Assembly: GCF_029784155.1 (NCBI RefSeq)
Contig: NC_073693.1
Span: forward strand, 114,328,683-114,392,682
From: Uranotaenia lowii
Lineage: Eukaryota > Arthropoda > Insecta > Diptera > Culicidae
Length of the DNA: 64,000 nucleotides
Direction of reading: 5' to 3'
Made by a program: the position numbers and the translations under genes. Shown here piece after piece: positions 47,035-58,254 of the stretch. Every line of letters starts with the position of its first letter. The first letter of the stretch is position 1. The notes beneath the pieces are model-generated. The model had not been told where the DNA came from and did no database searches. It was given only the letters and a program-made list of their open reading frames with translations.

Positions 47035-47720
47035 TCGGCCGAAGGCCGATAGTTTAAAAGATGTTAAGCTGAAGGTCACTAGGCCGAAAGGGTTGAAAGG
47101 CCGTCGGATATTCGGCTGAATAGGACAATAAACCAAATGGGACACGCCGCTACGCTACGCCGAATGGTCATCAAGCCGAATGGACGATAGGCTGAATAGA
47201 CGATAGGCCGAATGGGCGATAGGCCGAATGGACGATAGGCCGAATGGTCGTAAAGCCGAATGATCGTGAGGCCGAATGGTCGTAAGGTCGAAAGGTCGTT
47301 AGGCCGAAAGGTCGTTAGGCCGAATGGTCGTCGGGACAGATGGTTGCAAGGACGAATGGATGCTAAACCGAATGGTCATTAGGCCGATTGGTCTTAAGGT
47401 CAAATGGTTGTCAGGCCCAATGGATGCTAGGAAAAAGGCCGTTAGGCCGAATGGCTATTGGACCGAATGGTCGTTAGGCCGAATTTATACAAGGCTGGAT
47501 TAGACCATTCGGCCTTACGATTATTAGGCCTAATAATCATTCGGCCTAGTGACCATTCCGCCTTACGAACATTCGGTCTATCGTTCATTCGGCCTAACAA
47601 CTATTTGGACTTACGACCATTCGGCCTGATGACATGCAGACAATTGTAAAAGAATGACCTTCGGCCGAATGGCTTTCGACCTCATGACTTTCGGCCGAAT
47701 GACCCAGCCTCAACAATAAC
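47035..47720. repeat. GGCCGAATGGTCGTAA minisatellite with an orientation switch
   Basis: Some 40 imperfect units of about 15-16 bp, consensus TAGGCCGAATGGTCGT. Units read in one orientation to about 47485 and in the complementary orientation (GACCATTCGGCCTTAC) from about 47505, so the array can form long hairpins. It ends near 47720 with mixed units. Confidence 0.9.
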
Positions 47721-48487
47721 TACCCAGTAAACCATTAAGCCCTGTAATAAGCCACTCAAAAGATAAATAACAGCACTTCAGTGTTTACTAGCCGCTTATA
47801 ATGTTTTAAAAGTTAAAAGTCTGGAGCTTATCGGTAGCTAACGGTGCAAACAGGTGTTGCCGTGGAGTTTTCTAACGGTACTGTGGATTTTGTCGACTGA
47901 ACCAAATGTCCCAAAATCCCATACAAATTTTAGACTCGTTGGGCGACCCCTTTCCATAATTCGATCTGGCCCAAATTTGGCATGAGATCTTGTACTAGCC
48001 TTCGAATCAATTTGTGTCTGCAGCGCATAACATATCACAAGCTTGGAATTACTCATAAAAATTTGGGGCAGTCTAATGTGCACACTAAGATTGCATTCAT
48101 TCCGCTCGGGACCATGATTCTCCGAATCACTGGAAAACTGCTCAATCTTCACGAAATTCGTACGAAAACGCAACCGAATTTCGTGACACTTCATTTCCCC
48201 TGAAATTAAGGATGAAATTTCTACGAGTGTACAGGCACTCGAGTTTTTCTGCTAAATTCAGGACAGTTCTTATCTGTGTCACGTTAAGTTCATCTAGCTG
48301 TTTCACGCGTTTCTTGCCGCTGAGTGAAGGTTAGCTTCGAAAGTTGTGCGTGAAAGTTTTTGGCAAAAGACGCAAATAGAAAAAAATCTAGCAATCTTAA
48401 CCAGTATTATCGACGGACGAAAAGCAACAAAGGTCTGCTGCTGTTAATTATAATTTCATGCAGTTCAAATAATTTCTTTTTTTAAAG
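47721..48487. other. Stretch without supported gene
   Basis: Only short frames. A consensus acceptor-like tract at 48475-48487 marks the start of the candidate transcript that follows; an upstream first exon was not identified. Confidence 0.4.
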
Positions 48488-49693
48488 GTTCAGTCCCATT
48501 GCAAAAAGGAAAACATCTGCTGCTGAGGAGTAAAATTAACACTGAAGTGCCAAGCAGAGGTAGTGAAAAGTGCATCCTCACCGGCTCCTTCGCCCACAAC
48601 TGTTCAACGACAACACTCCTAATCAGACGCCCCTCAGCAGCGGATTATTGAAAGGGAGAGAAATAATATAACCAAATAATAACAAACAACAACCAAATTC
48701 TCACCCGCCCAATGATTGTAGTCCAGTTACGCAACGCAGGAAAAAATCACCGAAAATTACAATCACAATCATTACAATGTACAATCAGACGGGCCAATTT
48801 ATTTACAAACTGCACACAGCCTGGCAGAGTAAAAGGTAAATAATATCTTACATTTAGCTTAAAATAGTTAGACGAAGTTCCAGCTAAATAGCAAGTGAAT
48901 TTGTAATATAATTTCTTTCCTTAGGTTCAGCCGAGTAGTGCTATCGGTTTGGAAGTGCGGAAGTCAACATTGTCCGGAAAAAACCACCGGAGACGCGTCG
49001 ATTCAAAGTTGACCAACAACAATCAACAACAGCAGCAGGGATAGGAGATAATATTATTAATTGACATATGTCAATACCGAGAAACTCCAGGCAATTAGAT
49101 GCGATACGCTCCTGCCAATTAACTCCAAGTTCCGGGACTTCCTTCCTGTGAAGTAAAAATGGTGCTCCAAGAGGTGAGTTGGCGGAATCATTCTTGCTGA
49201 AATTGTAGTGATATTTTTTATGTCTCAACGAACATGATTAATTTTCTATTACTTTTTTTACAGCACGTGGGCGAAGCAACGTGCGGACACAATTCGATCC
49301 ACATTTAAGTTCCACAATTGGCGGGAACTGAGAGTTTATTTTCAGTCCTCGCCCGCAAGTAGAAACCGACAAGAACGCATCCTAGTATCGTGTAAGTCTT
49401 TATGAGAATAATTTCTCGAACAGTTGCATTGATGTAATTGATGTACGTTTTCATTTAGGTTAAATAACGGCTTCCGGAAGACGATTTCAACAACAAGGTG
49501 GAAAGCAGCATGCATGGAGCGAAAAGCGCAGGTTTAAAATTCAAATCACTTGAGCTAGCTGTAGTTTTCACAATGAAAATCATCATCAACATATCCTTCG
49601 CGGACGGAAACGATTCCGTCAAGTCCAGTAAATTTCAAACATACTGGAGTGCTTTGTGTCAAAGAATGAATACAATATTTGTTTATAAATAAA
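48488..49693 (+). ncRNA. Candidate spliced noncoding transcript
   Basis: Four blocks are bounded by splice-like signals on the plus strand: 48488-48836 (after TTTTTTTAAAG, before GTAAAT), 48925-49172 (after TTTCCTTAG, before GTGAGT), 49263-49391 (after TTTTTTTACAG, before GTAAGT) and from about 49460 (after TTTCATTTAG). An AATAAA signal lies at about 49687. The introns would be 70-90 bp. No block has a long ORF; a short frame, MVLQEHVGEATCGHNSIHI, spans the third junction. It could be a long noncoding RNA, the 3' part of a gene with small ORFs, or chance. Confidence 0.35.
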
Positions 49694-50079
49694 TGGTCCG
49701 ATTTTGAAGAAAGGTTAAGAACAATGTTAAAATTGATTTGGAAACAGGGAACTGCTAAAAATGGTTTCGAAACTTCCTATAAATCTCGAGAGAAACCCCT
49801 TACGAGCTCACAGGAATTTTACAAAACTCCCTGCAAATTACAGGAAAACTTCATTTCGATCCCACAGGTGATTTTGACAGTTGTTTTCCTGTAGTGTTTT
49901 TCTGTCCCGAGATTTGTCCTGTAATTTCAGCTGTTGAAAATACAGGACAAAATCGTCCCGATCCCAGGAGAAAAGATTAAGTGTGTGTATTGTTTATATG
50001 CTGTAGAACACGAAATCGTGTTTTCGATTCAACGAAAATGGAGGTGAACCAACGCGAGTCAAAGAACTAATTCTTTCCA

Positions 50080-50730
50080 AACACCTGGAATTTCCTGATG
50101 GAGACGCAAGGTGAAGCGGATGGTTAAAGCAAATCCCAACCTCTCGAGCCGTGATTTGGCTAAAAAGATCGGCATGTCGCAGAGCTACGCCCAGAATGCA
50201 AAGAAAAGAGCTGGACTAGGCACATACATACAAGGTACAGAACTTCCCAATTCGCGATGAGCGGCAACTATCGACAACTTAAACTCGGGCACGGAAGCTT
50301 TACGAGAAGATGCTGACAAAATATGGCTGCTGTGTGATGGACGACGAAACGTATATAAAAGCCGATTTTAAGCGAATTCCGGGGTTGGAGTTTTTCACCG
50401 GCAAGAGCAAGTTCGATATGGACGACAAATTTAAGAGGAACAAAAAGCTCGTTTGGCAGGCTATCTTCTCTTGCGGACTGAGGAGTGAGCCTTTCGTGAC
50501 AAAGGGCGCAGTAAATGGCGAGATCTACAAATCTGAGTACCTTGAGAAGCGCCTTTTTCCGTTCTAGCAGCAGCAAGACGAAGCTCCACTATTTTGGCCA
50601 GATTTGGCATCATGCCACTATTCTAAAATTGTCCTGGAGGTGTATGAGGCCAATTCTGTCCATTTTGTTCTAAAGGATATGAACCTGTCAAAGCGTCTGT
50701 AACTGTGCCCGGAGGAGCAGTACTGAGTAA
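50080..50730 (+). pseudogene. Tc1/mariner-type transposase, degenerate
   Basis: The plus strand encodes the HTH tail (KRMVKANPNLSSRDLAKKIG, MSQSYAQNAKKRAGLGTY) and the catalytic part (YGCCVMDDETYIKADFKRIP with the first Asp; LFWPDLASCHYSK with the second Asp). The ORF ends by stop at 50567 and other frameshifts follow; the third acidic residue is not clear. It differs from the family at 27391. Termini were not found. Confidence 0.8.
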
Positions 50731-50888
50731 AAATATAGCGGGAACATCGGAAGAGCAAGAAGATATTCAAAGACGAGTAGAACATGTTAAGAAAATGGAA
50801 AAAAAAAATTAAAAACTGATACCGGATAACACTGTAAACAGGTATAAAAACTCTACAGGTTGTTTTCAAAATTCGTATGGCTGGTTCT

Positions 50889-51980
50889 TTTATATCACAG
50901 ATTTTTGGTTGAACCTTTAATATTACTTAATGAATTGAAGTCAATTATATCATTTATGCGGTTCGCTTCCCTCATGTATCGGTGCGCTGGCTCGTTACGG
51001 TTGTAATTTGTTGTTCGATTCTCAACGGTGTAACGCCTGCGTCTTCTTAGGGCCAAACTGCTGGAATTGGTTGTTATGCGGGACCGTAGAAAGGACGAAT
51101 CTATGATGCTGTGTGGAGTGCAAATGTACACTCAGAAAAATACTATTATGTATGCCATAAGATTCTCTTATGAAGTGGCGCCATAAGAAAAATTAATGAA
51201 ATTCATAAGATTGTCTTATGACGCGAATGAATTCTGAAGATGAACGCCTTCTTCAATGAGAAGTTGTTGCTTTTCATAAGAGATTCTTATGGAAACAGTA
51301 AATCACTTTCTAATAAGAAAAATTCTCGATACTTCATGCTGAAAACATGCTCTTTATTGTTTTCCAAATTCGTTTAAAATTAAATCCTTCATTGTCACCA
51401 TCAGCAGCGCATCAACAGACGGCTCCATCAAGGTTTTTTATGCCGCATCTTAATCTTCGACCTTTCGTTTTTTACCGATCAGCTTGCTGAAAAATAAACA
51501 AATAATGTATTTTAGTTTACTAATATATTCAACGTTCACACCAAAAACAGCAAATCGAACTTACCATTCCGGAGATAACAATAACATTTAACATTGAGGG
51601 AAAACTATAATAACTATGAACTGGCGATTGCTTCGTACTGTTAGATGATGAAAAAAAACTGATGCTATGAATGAATGTGTTCATCATTTTTTCACAATGC
51701 CGTTTCTTCTATTTTTCATAAGAACATCGTATGAAAATTGAAAGAATTTCATAAAACTCTTATGAAAAATTAGTTTGGACGCAAAAAAGTGGTTCATAAG
51801 ATGTATCTTATGAAATTTATAATAAGATTTCCTCTGAGTGTATGGGTGAACGCTTCTAGAGATTCTCTCAGTACTAACCGCCAGTAGCTCAGTGAAGCCT
51901 CAGCAGCCGAGCAAGCAAGTGGTTACATAATTGTAAATACATAATGGTGGGTGATTTCTAGTGGACATCGAGGCGGCACA
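50889..51980 (-). pseudogene. CR1/Jockey-type non-LTR element, 3' part (carrying a MITE)
   Basis: The minus strand at 51131-50937 encodes a typical ORF2 end (YICTPHSIIDSSFLRSRITT, then YTVENRTTNYNRNEPAHRYM and NDIIDFNSLSN). 51843-51980 plus 51111-51128 repeat 55651-55806 with one difference in 156 bp. The MITE at 51129-51840 interrupts the coding sequence. Together with 55651-56612 this is probably one element split by the 51981-55650 segment. Confidence 0.75.
51129..51840. mobile_element. MITE with TA target duplication (copy 2)
   Basis: Same family as 39-737: CACTCAGAAAAAT left end, CTGAGTG right end, internal CATAAGA/TCTTATG palindromes. The flanks GCAAATG-TA and TA-TGGGTG join in the empty site at 55661-55673, proving the boundaries and a TA duplication (51127-51128, 51841-51842). 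Confidence 0.92.
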
Positions 51981-52223
51981 TTTGACGACCGACAGGACAT
52001 TCGTGGTTTTCGTTACAGTTTTTTTTCCTAATTGAAATGAATCGCATCACCAACTGTTTTTGAAATCACCCACCAAGGAAGATTCAGTGAAAAAAATCGT
52101 CAAATACAGAGAGTGATCAGTGTTGCCAGATTTTAAAGTGCATGTTAATTAACTTGTGAAAATTTAATGTAGATATTTAATGAAGGATAGAAGAAACGTG
52201 TTGAGAGGACTGGATGAAAAAGG

Positions 52224-52445
52224 TGCGTGTTGGGAGGACCGCTTGGAGAGTAGATGCGTGTTGGGAGGACCGCATGGAAAAGAGATGCGTATTGGGAGGA
52301 CCGCATAGAAGAAAACAGATGCGTGTTGGGAGGACCGCATGGAAGGAAAAAGATGCGTGTTGGGAGGACCGCATAGAAGAAAACATATGCGTGTTGGGAG
52401 GACCGCATAGAAGAAACATATGCGTGTTGGGAGGACCGCATGAAT
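52224..52445. repeat. Minisatellite, CGTGTTGGGAGGACCGCAT units
   Basis: Seven units of 31-34 bp, each beginning CGTGTTGGGAGGACCGCAT and ending in an A/G-rich spacer. Degraded single units follow at about 52543 and 52601. Frames on either strand that cross it are artefacts. Confidence 0.92.
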
Positions 52446-53391
52446 GATTAACGAACAAAGTTTAGCTGTGATAAAGTGCCAAAAAAGTTCACAGATCACT
52501 TAGCGAATGAGCGTATAGCGTATTGAGGAGATAGCTCATTTAAATGTGTGTTGGGAGGACCACTTATGAATCATTCATGACAAAAAGAAAAATTGAAATT
52601 TTGCGTGTTTAGGGGGCCGCATGGAACTTGTAAAATGATAAATTAAATAGGGCTTTAAGAGGACCACTGCAAGGTTTGCGAAACACTTAGCGGCTTTGGA
52701 GGATAGCTAATTCATAAAAGGTGTGATGGAAGGACTACTCAATAGAAACCATATTCAGATGAACTTATAATAAAAAAGATAATATGATTAGAGAACCAAT
52801 AATGTAAAATAAATGATAAGTATGTATATGCAAATTGTGTGTGGGACCACATGAAACCAAAATGAAAAAAAAGAGAATGGTTTGTCGCTACCAAGGCAGA
52901 GAAATTGTGCATCTTGATTGTGAGGACATGTTTCAGGACAATCACTAAGCTTAGCACTTGGCAAGTTTGTAAAAATGTGTCGGGAATGTAGAGATAGGCG
53001 ATTAATAATAAAGAAAATAAAACTGAAATTAAACATAGCACAATAAGACTATGAAGTAGAAGTCATTCGAAAACCCACTAAAATCACACAGATTTATGGC
53101 TATATCTCCTTCGTTTGCTTGAATAACTATGTAAATGTTAGTAATTTACAACCCTGTTAATAAGGGATTTACCTAAACGAACAATTCATCACAAAAGAAA
53201 CAATGATTTAAGTGTGATTTTGAAGAAAAGTTTAATTTTGGGTGTAAAATTCTTCAAAAGTTGGTTGGTTTCGCAAGAGCTTTGAGATGGTGTTCACTAT
53301 CACGGACATCTCTTCGATAGTTCATGTCAGAGCACACCTTGGAAGATATTCTTGTGACGGTTGTTTATAACCAGTGATAAAGTGAATAAAG

Positions 53392-53577
53392 ATGGAGACG
53401 CAGACAAAGAAGGAAGCCCCGGGTCCCTCTGCCAAAAGGGATAATCCAACCACCATCACCACAACCAAGAAGAAGGAAGCGCCGGGTCAAAGCAGCGGTT
53501 CGAAAATCGAACCAAAACCGACAGCTTTGAAGAAGGTGGTCGCCCGCAAGCTGGCCGAGGTCAGAACGTTGCGATAA
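53392..53577 (+). CDS. Short basic ORF, unknown
   Basis: 61 codons starting METQTKKEAPGPSAKRDNP, with two KKEAPGxS repeats, ending ARKLAEVRTLR before tandem stops. It is Lys/Pro/Thr-rich like a disordered nucleic-acid-binding tail. I recognise no family. It may be a chance frame or the first exon of something longer. Confidence 0.25.
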   Translation: METQTKKEAPGPSAKRDNPTTITTTKKKEAPGQSSGSKIEPKPTALKKVVARKLAEVRTLR

Positions 53578-55650
53578 TAGTTCAGCAGTTTTCACTGCTG
53601 CCATTAAATCATACAAAGAGATTTATCTTGAATTGGCTAAGCAATTGTTACTAAAACGAAATCACCAGGTTACGACAGGGAAGACAACTGAATAGGAGTT
53701 TCGCGTCGAAAAAATATATTTAAAAAATGTGAATTTAAATAATAACAATTTCTTAATGATCATTATTGTGCGTTGGAACAAAAATTGAGTTTATCGTAAA
53801 CACACGTCATATGAAAAATTTTGAGAATAATATTATTATGTTACCACTGTTTTGCCTTACAGCATTGTTAATATTGTGAGATTTAAGTTAAAAAAGAAAG
53901 TGAAGCAAAAAAAATAACAGTAACCTTAAAGAACGGGGGTTTTGTTCATGAACACTTTTAAGACATACTGTTTCTGGTACAGAAAACCAGCACAGAAAAC
54001 AAAAATGACAAGACATGGAAATTGTTAATAAGAAATAGAATCAAATTGTTTTGACACTTCGGTCATTCACGTAAAAAAATGGAATAATTCAAATTCTAGA
54101 AATATTTAAATATGGCATCACTGCTTCAGCAAATCAAGCCTTTCGCGAGGTCGTTTGTAAAATATACAGTTTTGATATTGTGGTGTGCGTGTGCTAGAGT
54201 TTTTTACCAGCATAAATGACGTGAAAGAGCTGAAATCCGAACAACAGCATCTCGCTTACATAAATTGAAACTTTCATACGGAACGCAAGAGCGGGTGTGT
54301 GATGCAGCCGAGCCGCAAGAGCCGTCATTTTAATCTAGGGTGGTACTACAACATCTAAACCAGTGTTTGTGACAAGACCAGACTTGTAAACCATCGACAT
54401 TTTCTCTGACAGTCGCACAGCCTGCTTTTATCAGTGTCATTGTTCGTGCCATCAAACGAATCCGACCGAAAAGTTGCCGAACAGTCGACTACCATCAAAC
54501 GAAACGACATTCATTCTTCTTTGTGTGATTGTCGAACGAAATTTCGTGGCTTGGTACACGAGAGGGATAATAGGATGGTCAAACGACCATAATTCCCGAC
54601 AGTTTACGACATCGCCTATCTCTTTCACGCAGCAGAACTTACAGACTCAATAAGCAAATGCAATCTTTTCTATTCACTCCCTCCTGTTGAAAAAAAAATT
54701 CGCTACTCTGCAGCGCCGGGTGATGTTTGGATGTGTTGGTCGAACAATGTGGAACGATTATCTCGATTATCTACGCAAGAGGGATGAAAGTCAAACGACT
54801 AACCACAAAAAAGATCAAAATTTCATTTGACATTTTTTTGCTCTCCGATCAAACGATTGCGCTCTCCACGATTGTCACGAACGATGTGTGATGGTAGTCT
54901 CCGGAAAAATTCAAACGATGGTGACCACTTACAAGCCCGGACAAGACAATGCTAGCGTACAGTTTCTTTCCGTCGACAAACAGTAGCGAGCGAGCACCGA
55001 GTGGGGGAGGAAATAAAGCCAAGAGAGAAAACAACATACGACGAATAGCCGGCGTCGCCCATGAGCAAAGCAATTCTGTAACATCACGAAATCGGGAGAG
55101 TCGAGCGCAAACAGCAAACGTGCTGAAAATCTTTCACGCATGTTATTGGTGCCTACATCCAGGCGTTTTAAAAAAGCATGCCTATTAAAAGGCGCACTGT
55201 AACTGATGCAAGATATTAAGGTATGAATGCGGAGTTAAAACTGTTGCAATCCCTTAATTTAAAAAAAAACGTGTTAGTTCGTTCCATGCGATTCGTGGCG
55301 CAGCACCAAACCGTGGAATAGGGCAAGATAAAATTGAGTTCTACAACGAACGGTTAAGTATAGTAAACTCAAAATTATATGTAATGTTCTTTCTGATTAG
55401 AATTTGATCTACTTAAAACATATATTCGAAAAATGAAATGGCAGCAAAACCATCAATTCAAGATAAACTTTTTTTCGAATTCGAATCGTTTATTTTCGAA
55501 CCGTTTGAAGAGTGTTGAAGAAGAAAGATTGTTAAATATAGATTTTGAAAGAATGCCAGTTTTCTAATATTTTTTCATAAGTGATTTTTTTTCAAAAATG
55601 ACAAGATTGAACTAAAATTAGTTTCTTTTTCTTCTGGAAGGAAGGGAGAT
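53578..55650. other. Rest of the insert, no gene recognised
   Basis: AT-rich. 54450-54920 contains six copies of TCAAACGA. Around 54949-55073 short frames exist on both strands without domains. Confidence 0.4.
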
Positions 55651-56612
55651 GTGTGGAGTGCAAATGTATGGGTGAACGCTTCTAGAGATTCTCTCAGTAC
55701 TAACCGCCAGTAGCTCAGTGAAGCCTCAGCAGCCGAGCAAACAAGTGGTTACATAATTGTAAATACATAATGGTGGGTGATTTCTAGTGGACATCGAGGC
55801 GGCACAGATGCCTCGGTCTATTTTCAGGAAGAATTTTAAATCGTTTATGCGGTGCCGATTCTCTAGTAGATCCAAGTCCAATAGATGACATAAGCTCTCA
55901 TACTCTGGCAGTTGCTCTCTCCAACCAAGATTCCTTACCGCAAATTTCACAAACCGTTTCTGGACAGCTTCTAATCGGTTTATATGTACTTGGTACATGG
56001 GCCTCCAAACTATGCTTGCAAAATCAAACTTCGATCTAACCAAGCTAATATACAGGCATTTAATTGTGTATGGATCCTCTAATTCACCAGCACAGCGCCT
56101 CACTACTCCAAACATCGCGAGACCATCCGAAGCGAGGCTATTAATGTGATCTCTGAAGGTCAAACCGAAATCTAGTTTTACGCCTAAGTCGTGTACGCTG
56201 GAAACTCTACTTATCGCTTCCCCGCCTAAACAGTACGTGAACTGAATCGGAGAGTAGCTTCTGGTGAAGGATATGACTGCGCATTTTGAATAATTCAATT
56301 TTAGTTTTGCTTTGACTAGAAAATCTGAGAACGCATCCAAATCCGATTGAAGAGTTTGGCAGTCGGCGATTTTTTTTACGGGCAAAAATATTTTTTCCTC
56401 ATTGGCGTAAATTATAACCAGTGCCTCCGAAAGCGATTCAGGTAAACTGTTCATTAACACTATAAAAAGTAGAGGTCCCAGGTAGCTCCCTTGAGGAACT
56501 CCTGAAGATGCTCGATATTGTTCAGAATAGGCAGAATTTACTGATACGTACTGGCTCCTGTCCGTTAGGTAAGACTTTATCCAAATCAAAAGAACCAAAC
56601 AACCATATTAAT
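55651..56612 (-). pseudogene. CR1/Jockey-type reverse transcriptase fragment, 3' end cut off
   Basis: The frame 56598-55726 encodes RT: IWIKSYLTDRSQYVSV, SSGVPQGSYLGPLLFIVLMN, then IIYANEEKIF where YADD is expected, so the catalytic aspartates are lost, then LNYSKCAVISFTRSYSP, SVHDLGVKLDFGLTFRDHI and LEAVQKRFVKFAVRNLGW. Upstream RT motifs and endonuclease are missing. The 3' end is missing too, which is abnormal for target-primed insertion, but its continuation is found at 50889-51980. Confidence 0.85.
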
Positions 56613-56853
56613 GTTCATGTAGACGCGTAAAATAACTGATAGATCTAGGTATTTTTCTCCGAGAAGACTTTGATGGAGGACATCGAGCGAAAATGCGTTC
56701 AATTTTGCACTCAAGGCTCCATCGACCAATTTTTCTTTTGATTTTTGAAGTAAATGTATGAATAAAACTACCCTGAAATTTTGGTTTGAATTTAAACATT
56801 ACAAGAAAATTGGCATGACATTTTCGGAGTCGCAAAAATTTCGTGATTGCCCT

Positions 56854-58254
56854 TTAAGGCACTGCGCAGATATGGCCTCCATATCCTATTAAATAATTAA
56901 AGCTTTGGAATACATTCTAGAAATTAGAAAATAAATGTTACTGAATGTGAAAAGTAAACTTTTCTTTTCTTTTAAACTTAAGATTCCAAGTCATTCATTA
57001 GCATTAATCTAATTCGAGTACTTGCCGTTACAACGACTGACATTTCCAGAGACATCATGCCGCATGCCACTTCCTTCCGATTTAAAATGACCATAAGGAT
57101 AGAAAATTTGTCTGCCTAGAATAAGAGTCAATATTATGAGAATTGTCAAGTAGGTATCAACCCCATAACTACTACCGCTTCGTATATTCGACTGTCATTG
57201 AAATTGCACAAGGTGAGGGCAATATCCACCATCTGAAATGAAACGAATCACTTTGAAAACTGGAGTCAACCCAATACTAAACCTAACTCACCTGACTACG
57301 GATTTCAGCTATAGGTTTAATCCACCAGTTTATATGAGCAAACAGAAAGAAAAACAACATGAAAGAGTTCCCGAACGAGACTAAACCGCCTCGAGAATAA
57401 GAAATATCTTGCAAGAATTGGTAGACTTCCAGAATTTCCAAGCTCCCGTCAGAAATGACGCTCAATATTGTGATGCTTATAAGCGTGGCATAAATACTAC
57501 CCAACTCACACGATATCATTTTGACACTGCACATTTTACCGCGCAGATTATTCAGGAAGAAAGAAACTTTAAGCGGGCTCAGTAATTTCTGTTTTGGGGC
57601 AGTATTCAACAAGAAAGCATTTGTATATTCGCATATTCCTCGCAGAACCATTGTAAAAAATGTGTACTGTGTAATAGCTAAAATCAACAACCAAGTACTG
57701 ATAGCGAAAGAACCAAGTGCCACTAAATTGAAACTAAGAGGAAATCCGCTGTTGAATTGAAATATGATTCCGAGTAACACAATAATCGAAGAGATCAACA
57801 AAATTTTCTTTTGCTGCCGGTGTGTGGAGTCTAAGATCAACTTTATTTCATCCGGAGGAAGGTCTTGGAAAAGTGCCAATATTGCGTCTATTAATTTGCG
57901 GAATGCAGCGACATTGAATCGTAATCAAATAAACACAACAAATAGGTATCCTAGCATAACTACATACTGTAAGTTTAACAACACTAGGGCATAGAAAAAT
58001 TTACTGTAGTTCTTTGTTTTCATGAACATAACATAGTTGCAGTATCCTACTATTAAAATTATCACAATTATCCACAAAATTTGCAATGCATGCAATAATT
58101 TTACAACCAAATTTGGCTTCCAGTTAGCGTAGAAGAAAGGCTCTAATGGGTACGGAGCAACTCCAAAAAGTTGACAAATCCTCAGAGCAGTTTTGGTGCC
58201 CTCCAGAACTGCCTTTTTCAGCTCAAACGGCTCGTTATTGTTAACGAGGAACAT
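56854..58254 (-). CDS. Gustatory receptor with in-frame UGA (duplicate B)
   Basis: Exons (complement): 58254-57292 (963 nt), 57232-57176 (57 nt), 57115-57026 (90 nt) and 56916-56854 (63 nt). This is 390 codons plus stop if TGA at 57925-57927 (codon 110) is decoded. It differs from duplicate A by three amino acids before the UGA and about 20-25 after it. It has an in-frame 3-nt indel in the GN(F/S)...FFFLF segment, one synonymous change in exon 2 and none in exon 3. Exon 4 reads NVFQSFNYLIGYGGHICAVP. The GC donor of intron 3 is conserved. Role as for duplicate A. Confidence 0.85.

Larger units (their letters stand above)
43713..47480. repeat. Segmental duplication, copy A (matches 56714-59240)
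   Basis: Sequence from GGCTCCATCGAC (43713) to the GGCCGAAT minisatellite is repeated in the same orientation at 56714-59240. It contains receptor gene, 5' flank and minisatellite. Copy A has about 1.1 kb extra at about 43793-44895. Identity within the receptor exons is about 93-100 percent by eye. Confidence 0.85.
51981..55650. mobile_element. 3.67-kb insert between 156-bp direct repeats, class unknown
   Basis: Unrelated to the retroelement on either side. It contains a minisatellite (52224-52445), a 61-codon frame at 53392-53577, a TCAAACGA motif cluster (54452-54918) and otherwise AT-rich DNA with no long ORF. It has no inverted ends, LTRs or terminal poly(A) that I can see. It may be a duplicated or captured chromosomal segment, or a nonautonomous element with an unusually long target duplication. 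Confidence 0.55.

Noticed and set aside
47035..47720. CRISPR-like array
   Set aside because: Units are 15-16-bp head-to-tail variants without unique spacers, with no cas genes, in eukaryotic DNA.
52145..52499. Cys/Pro-rich repeat proteins in several frames
   Set aside because: All frames are translations of one minisatellite; no start context or splice structure supports a gene.
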